From contig CAJWAC010000001.1 in NCBI GenBank assembly GCA_913020555.1, positions 1 to 64,000 of the forward strand: a stretch of 64,000 nucleotides of DNA. The letters are read 5' to 3'. Numbering within the stretch: the first letter of the stretch is position 1; the number at the start of each line of letters is the position of its first letter. The notes beneath the pieces are model-generated. The model was not told the origin of the DNA. It made no database searches and saw nothing but the letters and a program-made list of their open reading frames with translations. This stretch comes from an uncultured Polaribacter sp. (lineage in GTDB: Bacteria > Bacteroidota > Bacteroidia > Flavobacteriales > Flavobacteriaceae). Positions 53,822 through 61,671 of the stretch are shown here, one piece after another. The translations under genes and the position numbers were made by a program.

Positions 53822-56560
53822 CTAATATTTTAAATCGGCAGGCTCAATAAAATCAGCCTCCAAATCATAGATTTCAGTGATATAAGTTTTGATCTCGTTG
53901 ATAAAATCTTCTAGCCTTTCTGATGTAATTTCTAAATCTAGTTTTTTGTAATTTGATGAGAAATTTACTGGTAAAAACCCACTATTCAGATTTTTAAAAG
54001 AATATATACCTGCTTCTATAGGTTGTTCAAAATTATGGTTTTTACTTTTTGTATATAAATATGCATACAACAAAACTTGAATAGCTTTGTGATGTTTTTC
54101 ATCTCGCAAACTCTCAAAATTTGGAACTTTCAAATTAGAATTGCTAACCATACCTGTTTTGTAATCAATAATTCTTAAAACCCCATTCAACTCATCAACT
54201 CTATCTACTTGACCGTGAATTTTTATAGAAAAATCTAAACCATCAATCTTAATTTCTGTGGCTAAATTTTCTTCTGTGGCTAAAATTTTTAGACGATTGG
54301 ATGTATCTTGTAATAATTTTTTTTCTTGATTTAAGAAATTTATTACAAATCGATTCGCAACCTCAAAAATTAAACGGTTTCTACCTTTAGAAATATCTCC
54401 ATTTTTAAATTCATCTTTAAAATATTTTAGGACCAGATCTTTAGATTGGTTTTTCATTTTATCAATAATAGCGACTGATAAAAAATGATTTACAAAAGGC
54501 GTGTATAATTCATCTAAAGTATTATGAACCACAGTTCCTAAAGTATTATATGCAACAGTTTCTTCGACATTATCAAATTCCTTTATTTTAAGTACTTTCT
54601 GTTTGTAAAACGATATGGGATTGTATAAATAATTGGTTAATGCGGATGGTGAAATACCTTTTTGTGCCAATAGTTTTAGTTGCTTTAAAGTTGTTGCTTC
54701 TTTTTTAATTTTTTTCAACGCTACATTTTGAGAAACTACTCTTGGCGACACAATTTTATGAATAATATCAGATCTCATCATTTCTAGTTGTGTCACAAAT
54801 CGGCTTTTTTCTCCACTCCCAAAAACATCATGTTCTGTATTATAAATTATAAATACATTTTTAGCTCTTTGTAATAATCTAAAAAAATGATACGAAAAAA
54901 TTGCATCTTTTTCTCTGTAAGTGGGTAAACCAAAGGCCAATTTCACATCAAAAGGAATAAAAGAATTTTGCTGTGCGTTAGCTGGTAAAACACCTTCATT
55001 TGTGGATATTAAAATTACGTTTTCAAAATCTAAAACACGTGTTTCTAACATTCCCATAAGTTGTAAACCTCTTAAGGGCTCTCCTTGAAAAGATAAACTT
55101 TCTGACGAAATTAGTTGTTTGAAGAATTGTGATAAGGTTTTTAAATCAGAAAAATATTCATATTCACTTTGCAAGGTTTTTAATTGTTGAAAAGCGGTAT
55201 AAAACCTAAATAAATATTCTTTTTCTAACTCACTAACATCCTCTTTTAAAAAGTCAATTAGGCCTAAAACTCTGTTTATAAATTCATTTACCGAAACAAA
55301 AGGATCAAAAATTGAAAGGATTACACCTTGTAAAAAATCGTCTAAACCTGTTAAAAATGAAGCTACATATTCTTTACGGATAAAAGTTTGATTTTGTTTG
55401 GCTATTTCTATGAAAAGTAGATCAATATTTGGTAGTATTTTATAAATATATTGGTGCTTCAAAAATCGATTTACATCTTTATAATAGAACTCATTTACAA
55501 TTGTTTTTTGCAATTTTTCTTGTGATATAAAAAGTTGAAATATGGCAAAAATTAAACTGGTAGTGGGCACATCTTTTAAAGGGTAGCCCATTGTAATATT
55601 AATAGCATTTATGTTTTTAGGTAAAGAACTTAATGTAATTGGCAATAAAGTTTCATCGGCTAAAACTAAAGCAGTATTCTTAAAATCACTAAAATTTTCT
55701 AAAATTTCTCCTGCATACTTTACTTGCGTTGTGTTTTTAGGAGCACCAATTACTTCAATTTTCTTAGGTTGTAAAAAGCTATTTCCTAATATTTTTAAAT
55801 CGTTATTTTCATAATATTTCCATTCCGACTGGTATTTTCTGATGAATTTGCCTGCTTGGTGATTTCCGTTATAAAAAGCGGTATCAATATCCCAATAAAT
55901 ATCAGAATTTCCTGCTTGTAATACTTTTTGAAAAAGGATTTCCTCAGCTTTATTTAAAGCGTTAAAACCGATAAAAAAGAACTTTTTATGGCTGTTTTCA
56001 GCTACATATTTATCAATTTTTTGACAGGATTCTTTATAGATTAATCCTTGATATCCTATATTTTTATCTTTTAAAAAATTATAAAATGGTGTGTAGAAAT
56101 TGTTTAATTTTTCTAGAAAAGAGTAATGATCTTTCATTAATTCTGTTTCCTTAAACTCGCCTTTAACAGACCATTTTTTTAACCTTTGAATATCTCTTAA
56201 ATAAATAAAAATATCTTTAGTATCAACCAAGTGTTGGTCTATTTCATTAAAATCTTGCAAAACCGTTATTGCCCAAGATGTAAATACATCAAAATTAACG
56301 GGATCTTTTTCTATACTTTTATAAATGGTATAAAAGTGAAATAATAGTTGAATATTATCTGCTTTTTCAATTCCAGAAACTCGATTTATAAACTGTTCTA
56401 TATTTAAAATTTCTGGTAGAAACCCCACAGAAATTTTATCTTTAATGGCTTGTTTTACAAATACTTTTGCTCTTTGTGATGGCAGTATTAAAATAACCTC
56501 TTCAAAAGAATTTGTTGTTTTTAAAATATCGTCTAAAGTTTCTGAGATAAAAGATTGCAT
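53822..56560 (-). CDS. AddB-like PD-(D/E)XK nuclease of a helicase-nuclease complex
   Basis: 912 residues. The N-terminal two thirds resemble the inactivated-helicase scaffold of AddB, with VILILPSQRAKVFVKQ near residue 22. The C-terminal nuclease (about 650-900) has SALTNYLYNPISFY, LGTVVHNTLDELY, GQVDRVDELNGVL then IDYKTG, and HKAIQVLLYAYLY, the arrangement of PD-(D/E)XK nucleases with the Asp and Lys in DYKTG. No Fe-S cysteine cluster is evident. The AddA-type helicase partner is not in this window. Role: processing of double-strand DNA breaks for recombination. Confidence 0.9.
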   Translation of the reverse strand: MQSFISETLDDILKTTNSFEEVILILPSQRAKVFVKQAIKDKISVGFLPEILNIEQFINRVSGIEKADNIQLLFHFYTIYKSIEKDPVNFDVFTSWAITVLQDFNEIDQHLVDTKDIFIYLRDIQRLKKWSVKGEFKETELMKDHYSFLEKLNNFYTPFYNFLKDKNIGYQGLIYKESCQKIDKYVAENSHKKFFFIGFNALNKAEEILFQKVLQAGNSDIYWDIDTAFYNGNHQAGKFIRKYQSEWKYYENNDLKILGNSFLQPKKIEVIGAPKNTTQVKYAGEILENFSDFKNTALVLADETLLPITLSSLPKNINAINITMGYPLKDVPTTSLIFAIFQLFISQEKLQKTIVNEFYYKDVNRFLKHQYIYKILPNIDLLFIEIAKQNQTFIRKEYVASFLTGLDDFLQGVILSIFDPFVSVNEFINRVLGLIDFLKEDVSELEKEYLFRFYTAFQQLKTLQSEYEYFSDLKTLSQFFKQLISSESLSFQGEPLRGLQLMGMLETRVLDFENVILISTNEGVLPANAQQNSFIPFDVKLAFGLPTYREKDAIFSYHFFRLLQRAKNVFIIYNTEHDVFGSGEKSRFVTQLEMMRSDIIHKIVSPRVVSQNVALKKIKKEATTLKQLKLLAQKGISPSALTNYLYNPISFYKQKVLKIKEFDNVEETVAYNTLGTVVHNTLDELYTPFVNHFLSVAIIDKMKNQSKDLVLKYFKDEFKNGDISKGRNRLIFEVANRFVINFLNQEKKLLQDTSNRLKILATEENLATEIKIDGLDFSIKIHGQVDRVDELNGVLRIIDYKTGMVSNSNLKVPNFESLRDEKHHKAIQVLLYAYLYTKSKNHNFEQPIEAGIYSFKNLNSGFLPVNFSSNYKKLDLEITSERLEDFINEIKTYITEIYDLEADFIEPADLKY

Positions 56561-56629
56561 TGCATTTTTTTGGTTTTCTAAATTACAAAAACTTACTTTT
56601 ATACTTGTTTAATCTTTAATATATTTTTA

Positions 56630-57412
56630 ATGCATAATGAGTTGAATGTTGTTGGTATTCAAGCCGATTTAATCTGGGAAAATCCACAGGAAAATCTGAT
56701 GTTTTTTGAAAATAAAATTAAAAAATTATCTCCTGAAACAGATCTTGTTATTTTACCTGAAATGTTTACAACTGGTTTTACCATGACACCAGAAAAAGTT
56801 GCTGAAACCATGAATGGAAAATCTATTCTATGGATGCAAAAAATGGCGAATAAACATCAATTAGCAATCACTGGTAGTATTGTTATAAAGGAAAATAATA
56901 CCTATTACAATCGGCTTGTTTTTGTGCATCCTTCAGGAAAAATAGAAACTTATGATAAAAGACATTTATTTACTTTGGCAGGAGAAGACCAAGTGTATGC
57001 TTATGGTTCAGAAAAACAAATTGTACATTATAAAAATTGGAGAATTTGTCCTCTAATTTGTTATGATTTACGTTTTCCTGCATGGGCTAGAAATACGGAA
57101 AATTATGATCTTTTAATTTATGTAGCTAATTGGCCTATAAAGAGAATAAAAGCTTGGGAAATGCTTTTAAAAGCGCGTTCTATAGAAAATATGTGTTACA
57201 CAATTGGTGTAAATAGAGTTGGAAAAGATGCTAATGCATATGAATATTCTGGAAACTCTTTAATTGTAGATTATTTAGGAGAAATTATTTCTGATTTGCC
57301 TAAAAGCGAGATTGGCATCATAAAGACAACTTTACTAAAAAACAATCAAGAAAAAGTTAGAAAGAAATTAGGGTTTTTAAATGATAAAGATACTTTTCAT
57401 ATTGATTTTTAA
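56630..57412 (+). CDS. Nitrilase-family amidohydrolase (omega-amidase, YafV-like)
   Basis: 260 residues. The catalytic Glu, Lys and Cys of the nitrilase fold are in VILPEMFTTGF (near 41-51), YDKRHLF (near 109-115) and CPLICYDLRFP (near 140-150). The METTGF-like start and compact size match YafV/Nit2 omega-amidases, which deamidate alpha-keto acid amides such as ketoglutaramate, in the methionine-salvage transamination cycle. Divergent from addB with 69 bases between. The GNAT gene begins 11 bases after the stop. Confidence 0.93.
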   Translation: MHNELNVVGIQADLIWENPQENLMFFENKIKKLSPETDLVILPEMFTTGFTMTPEKVAETMNGKSILWMQKMANKHQLAITGSIVIKENNTYYNRLVFVHPSGKIETYDKRHLFTLAGEDQVYAYGSEKQIVHYKNWRICPLICYDLRFPAWARNTENYDLLIYVANWPIKRIKAWEMLLKARSIENMCYTIGVNRVGKDANAYEYSGNSLIVDYLGEIISDLPKSEIGIIKTTLLKNNQEKVRKKLGFLNDKDTFHIDF

Positions 57413-57423
57413 GACAATAAAAT

Positions 57424-57942
57424 ATGGATATTGAAAATATTATTTATTCGGATATTAATGAAGTATTTAGACTTTATAAAATAGCATCTAATTATCAAAA
57501 AGCCAAAAAAACGGTTGTTGTTTGGCCAGATTTTAAAAGGAGTTTAATTGAAACAGAAATTAAGGAAAACAGGCAATTTAAAATGCTAATTGATGGAGAG
57601 ATTGTTTGTATTTGGGCCATTACTTTTAGTGATGCTCAAATTTGGGAAAAAAGAAACAAAGACAGCGCCATTTATATTCACAGAATTGCCATAAATCCTA
57701 ATTACAGAGGTAATAATTTTGTCTTAGAAATTGTAAAATGGGCTAAAGAATATGCAATTCAAAAAAATATTCAATTTATTAGATTAGATACTTTAGGCGA
57801 AAATATTAGATTAATTGAGTATTATAAAAATGCTGGTTTTGATTTTTTAGGTTTATTTGATATGCAAAATACAAGCGGTTTACCAGATCATTATCATGGT
57901 AACCCTGTTTGTTTATTTGAAATAGATTTGCACGGAACGTAA
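57424..57942 (+). CDS. GNAT-family N-acetyltransferase
   Basis: 172 residues. The acetyl-CoA-binding core is HRIAINPNYRGNNFVLEIV (near 83-101), with YRGNN standing for the Q/RxxGxG/A loop, followed by FIRLDTLGENIRLIEYYKNA and GFDFLGLFD. The N-terminus (INEVFRLYKIASNYQKAK) is the family's first helix. It follows the nitrilase gene after eleven bases. The acceptor molecule cannot be deduced. Cytoplasmic. Confidence 0.88.
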   Translation: MDIENIIYSDINEVFRLYKIASNYQKAKKTVVVWPDFKRSLIETEIKENRQFKMLIDGEIVCIWAITFSDAQIWEKRNKDSAIYIHRIAINPNYRGNNFVLEIVKWAKEYAIQKNIQFIRLDTLGENIRLIEYYKNAGFDFLGLFDMQNTSGLPDHYHGNPVCLFEIDLHGT

Positions 57943-57953
57943 CTGCTTAACAA

Positions 57954-57988
57954 AAAAACCTTCAGGCTATAAAGTCTTGAAGGTTTTT
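57954..57988 (+). terminator. Intrinsic terminator of the nitrilase/GNAT unit
   Basis: A stem of 11 pairs, AAAAACCTTCA (57954-57964) and TGAAGGTTTTT (57978-57988), lies just after the GNAT stop. Confidence 0.8.
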
Positions 57989-58070
57989 ATGTTTTATACT
58001 TCATAAAAACGGAAGTTTACGAAAAACTGGCAAACTAGTTTAGCCCAGATTGAAGCATTTGTTTGAGCTC

Positions 58071-58095
58071 TTTTTTACCTTTTTCAGGTAAAAAA
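58071..58095. terminator. Hairpin after the desaturase gene
   Basis: TTTTTTACCT / AGGTAAAAAA form a perfect 10-bp stem with loop TTTTC. It follows the desaturase stop on the minus strand by about 35 bases and may serve as its terminator or as an RNA-stabilising end; it has no clear T tail outside the stem. Confidence 0.5.
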
Positions 58096-58129
58096 AGCGA
58101 GTGCTGAAAGCTGGAAATAGCTTCTAACA

Positions 58130-59113
58130 CTAACTAGGTTGTAACATCCACTTAAAATTGAATTCTGTATCTGGTACTTTAATTCTTTCGGTTATTCTGT
58201 ACATTCTTTGTGGAAGCTTCATTAAATAATCTCTAGCTTTTTCGGCTTCGGGTGTTAAGTTGGTAATTTTATCAATTTCCCACATGTTATTTAATTTCTG
58301 TAAAATATCTACATAATCAAAACCTGTGTAAACTCCTATTCTTTGTGCTACTGTAGAGAAATCATCAAACAAGCTTCCTTTTTCTTGAAAAGATTCTCTT
58401 AAATGCATTGCTGGCATTACAATTTTATGTTTCATCATGTGTTGAAAAGCCAACATCATTTCACTAGCATCTATCTTAAAAATTTCTTTTACAAAATGAG
58501 CGTATGCTTGGTGATGACGCATTTCATCTCCCGCTATAATTTTAGACATTTTAGCCAACGCTTTGTGCCCTTTTTTACGTGCTATTTTGGCAACATTATT
58601 GTGCGAAATATAAGTTGCTAATTCTTGAAAAGTAGTATAAATAAAGTTTTTATATGGATCTGTAGAGGTTCCGATATCAAAACCATCTGCGATTAAATGT
58701 TGGGTAGAAATTTCTACCTCACGCATATTTACACGCCCAGATAAATACAAGTATTTATTTAAAACATCTCCATGTCTGTTTTCTTCGGCTGTCCAAGTTC
58801 TTACCCATTTTGCCCAACCATTATCTGGCTCTTGAGTAACGCCGTCTAAATCTAATAACCAAGATTCGTAAGTGGGCAAAGCTTCTTCTGTAATGGTATC
58901 TCCAACTAAAACTACCCAAAAATCATCGTGTAGTTCTTTAGAAATCTCTCTAATTTCTTCTACTTCTGAAATAAAAGAATCTTTTTGAGAGTTAGGCAAA
59001 AAATCTGTTGGTTGCCATATTTTTTCTGCTGGAATTAAATAGGTATCCATAAAGCTTTGCATCTTCTTTTCTAAAGTTAGCATTACTTCTTTTCTAATGT
59101 TTTTTATAGACAT
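58130..59113 (-). CDS. Acyl-[acyl-carrier-protein] desaturase
   Basis: 327 residues, a soluble ferritin-like diiron enzyme. The iron-ligand motifs are EENRHGDVL (near residue 113-121) and DEMRHHQAYAHF (near 198-209), and WVRTWTAEENRHG is the family's most conserved segment. It introduces a cis double bond in ACP-bound saturated fatty acids, using O2, to keep membranes fluid in the cold. It begins four bases after plsC, so membrane-lipid genes are joined in one unit. Confidence 0.93.
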   Translation of the reverse strand: MSIKNIRKEVMLTLEKKMQSFMDTYLIPAEKIWQPTDFLPNSQKDSFISEVEEIREISKELHDDFWVVLVGDTITEEALPTYESWLLDLDGVTQEPDNGWAKWVRTWTAEENRHGDVLNKYLYLSGRVNMREVEISTQHLIADGFDIGTSTDPYKNFIYTTFQELATYISHNNVAKIARKKGHKALAKMSKIIAGDEMRHHQAYAHFVKEIFKIDASEMMLAFQHMMKHKIVMPAMHLRESFQEKGSLFDDFSTVAQRIGVYTGFDYVDILQKLNNMWEIDKITNLTPEAEKARDYLMKLPQRMYRITERIKVPDTEFNFKWMLQPS

Positions 59114-59117
59114 AATT

Positions 59118-59846
59118 TTATATAATGTGTTCTTTAATAACTGACTCTGTCTTTTCTATTAATTCATCAAAAGACATTGAATCTATTTTTATAGGTTTGT
59201 GTGTGGTAATGGTAATTGGGCTTCCAACTCCTAATGGAAATTTTCCGTATCTGAAAATCTTCCAGGAATTATTGATTGTTAATGGAACGATATAGCCATC
59301 TTTATTAAATTTTGTAATTACTTTTAAACCACTTGTGGCAAACCTTTTAGGTTTACCATTTCTACTTCTGGTGCCTTCTGGAAAAATTACTGCTCCCCAT
59401 TTATTTTTATTAATTCGTTTTGAAAAATTAATGAGTTCACTTATGGACTGTTTTGGATCTTTTCTATTGATGAGCGCGGCTCCTCCTTTTCTTAGGTTAT
59501 AAGATACACTTGGAAATCCTTTTGCCAATTCTATTTTAGCAACAAACTTTGGATGGTGTTTTCTAAAAAACCAGCCAATTGGCGGGATATCAAAAGTACT
59601 TTGGTGATTTGATACAAATATTAACGGAACGTTATTAGGAAGTTCTTGTTCATTCTTAACATAAATAGGAACACCTAAAATTAACATTGATTTTACCAGG
59701 AAAAAATTTAAAAGTGCAACTACTTTTTCATGTGATTTACTACCAAATAAATTAAAACTGAGCCATTGAAAAGGATGAAAAACAACTAACAACAGTATAA
59801 ACGTTATTGCAAAAATTGGTGACAATATATAACTTAAAATTTTCAT
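59118..59846 (-). CDS. plsC: 1-acyl-sn-glycerol-3-phosphate acyltransferase
   Basis: 242 residues with an N-terminal membrane helix (about 4-28). The acyltransferase motif NHQSTFD (His plus Asp, near residue 80) and the substrate-binding motif FPEGTRSRNGKPKRF (near 155-169) are intact. It esterifies lysophosphatidic acid to phosphatidic acid at the inner membrane. First gene of a pair with the acyl-ACP desaturase, four bases apart, which links production and insertion of unsaturated acyl chains. Confidence 0.93.
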   Translation of the reverse strand: MKILSYILSPIFAITFILLLVVFHPFQWLSFNLFGSKSHEKVVALLNFFLVKSMLILGVPIYVKNEQELPNNVPLIFVSNHQSTFDIPPIGWFFRKHHPKFVAKIELAKGFPSVSYNLRKGGAALINRKDPKQSISELINFSKRINKNKWGAVIFPEGTRSRNGKPKRFATSGLKVITKFNKDGYIVPLTINNSWKIFRYGKFPLGVGSPITITTHKPIKIDSMSFDELIEKTESVIKEHII

Positions 59847-59969
59847 GAATTAACTCGAGCATTAAAAGGGGTTCTAAAAGAAGTAAATACTAAATTAAAC
59901 GAGTATAAATGAATGTTTTTCATTATTCTGCTAAAAAATTAAGATGCGAAGTTACAATTTTATACACAA

Positions 59970-59997
59970 AAAAACCACCTCTGTTGAGGTGGTTTTT
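59970..59997. terminator. Bidirectional terminator after the receptor/lipoprotein unit
   Basis: The perfect 12-bp stem AAAAACCACCTC / GAGGTGGTTTTT with loop TGTT lies 23 bases after the lipoprotein stop (minus strand) and separates it from plsC. Confidence 0.9.
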
Positions 59998-60019
59998 AAT
60001 ATATTACAATAACTAGAAT

Positions 60020-61648
60020 CTAATCCTCGTCAGTTTGAAGTCTGTAAGAATCTCCTTCTAAAATGACATTCATCACAAATACATCGTCTCCTGGTTTCCA
60101 AACGTTGTAAGAAACCGAATATTTTTGAAGTTGTTTTGCCCCAGGGAAGTTGTTTGTTAAAATCGTATTAATTTTTGCCAAACGTGCTTCAATAGTTTCT
60201 TCATCTCTACCATCTCTTACATCAAAATTACCAAATCTACCATTTCCAACCAATTCATAATCTGCTGCAGTTAGCGTATATTTTATGGTATTGTCAAACT
60301 TCCAAGTTGTTCCATTATGAGAAAACTGAGCTGTTGTTTCAAAAATTTCTTGAACCGCATTCCAATTAGAGCCATCAAAAATAAAATTGATGTTTACTTT
60401 ACCTTGTCTAAAAATGTCTAACTCGACAGGTAAAAACATTTCTGGCGTTGCATATGGATATAATGTTTTCAAATAAATAGCTGTATTATACTCAGCTGTT
60501 TCCCTGTCACTAAAGTTAGGGAAACGTTGACCCATTGCTGTATAATCTTCCGCAGTAAACGTTTGCGGCGCGTCCCATTCATCATTAAATGCAAATCTTG
60601 AAGTAGCGTCCTCTAAAGTAAAAGTATAAAACTCATAAGTTAAAGCGCTATAAATATCATAACCTGCTCCATTTTTAATTAATAACATTGTTCTTACTTC
60701 GTCACCAGGAACCCATACGGCATATGTTACATTATAAAGATCACCATCTACTGCTGCTGGAAAGTTATTTAGTAAAATAGTTTCTATTTTAACTCTTCTT
60801 GCCTCTATAGTTTCTTCTGCTCTTCCTGGTCTGATATCAAAATTATTGAACTGACCGTTACCAACAAGGGCAAAATCATCTTCTGTTAATGTATAATCTA
60901 TAATACTATTTGGGTCTGGGGCGTTATCAGTTAAAACAACCTCCATATCTAAGTTTTCAGTACCTGAACCGTTAAACCATTCATAAAAAACCTTGTATTT
61001 GTCACCTATTTCTGAATCTGGGAAATTATTTAATAAAATCGTTTGAATTTTTAATCTTCTGTCTTCCTCTGTTTCATTAGTATTAAAGTTATCAAAACGA
61101 CCATTACCAACTGAATCATAATCGTCATCAGTAAGTGTGTAATCCGTAATTTCTGGATCAGTTTTATAAGTTAACTCCACAATTGTGCCTGCAGCAGATC
61201 CTGGAAATTTTGCAGCTAACATTTTATTATAGTCTTCTTTAGTATTTAAACTAGTTAAGCCAATTTCATCATAATCTGCTTCTGTAGCTGTGTATATTTC
61301 TATTTCTATTGAATCTTTTAGATTATAAGTTATAACGGCTAAAGATTTGGTGTCAATAGAACCATCAGCGTTGTATTTTACCCCTAAAGCTGGAAATTTG
61401 TCAGAAATAAAAGCTGGCATTTTAGACTCTACATCATCAATAGATTTAAAATACTCATTGCTAAAACCAAAGAAACCGCCATCATCAATGTCTTCTGTAT
61501 AATCATCAGGTATCATTGTATATGTTACATCCCCAACGATATCATCTCTTTTTGTAGCTTCTTCTAATGCATTGTCTATGTCCTCTAATGGATCACAAGA
61601 TGTAAATACTATACATAAAGAAACAAATAGATAAATTAATTTTTTCAT
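60020..61648 (-). CDS. Lipoprotein with about six repeated modules
   Basis: 542 residues. Lipoprotein signal FTSCDP with Cys18. The mature protein consists of related modules starting near residues 42, 118, 169, 251, 363 and 456, each opening with a strand like YTLTDDDYDSVGNGRF, then NF, an acidic stretch, a helix such as RRVKIETILLNNFP, and a closing strand such as YNVTYAVW. Modules 3, 4 and 6 are the most alike (VGNGRFxNF). I know no enzyme with this pattern. It follows the TonB-dependent receptor by 23 bases; a surface lipoprotein feeding substrate to that receptor, as SusD does for SusC, is an inference. The sequence has no SusD-like TPR helices. Confidence 0.8.
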   Translation of the reverse strand: MKKLIYLFVSLCIVFTSCDPLEDIDNALEEATKRDDIVGDVTYTMIPDDYTEDIDDGGFFGFSNEYFKSIDDVESKMPAFISDKFPALGVKYNADGSIDTKSLAVITYNLKDSIEIEIYTATEADYDEIGLTSLNTKEDYNKMLAAKFPGSAAGTIVELTYKTDPEITDYTLTDDDYDSVGNGRFDNFNTNETEEDRRLKIQTILLNNFPDSEIGDKYKVFYEWFNGSGTENLDMEVVLTDNAPDPNSIIDYTLTEDDFALVGNGQFNNFDIRPGRAEETIEARRVKIETILLNNFPAAVDGDLYNVTYAVWVPGDEVRTMLLIKNGAGYDIYSALTYEFYTFTLEDATSRFAFNDEWDAPQTFTAEDYTAMGQRFPNFSDRETAEYNTAIYLKTLYPYATPEMFLPVELDIFRQGKVNINFIFDGSNWNAVQEIFETTAQFSHNGTTWKFDNTIKYTLTAADYELVGNGRFGNFDVRDGRDEETIEARLAKINTILTNNFPGAKQLQKYSVSYNVWKPGDDVFVMNVILEGDSYRLQTDED

Positions 61649-61671
61649 TTTATTGTTTTTTATATTGTTAA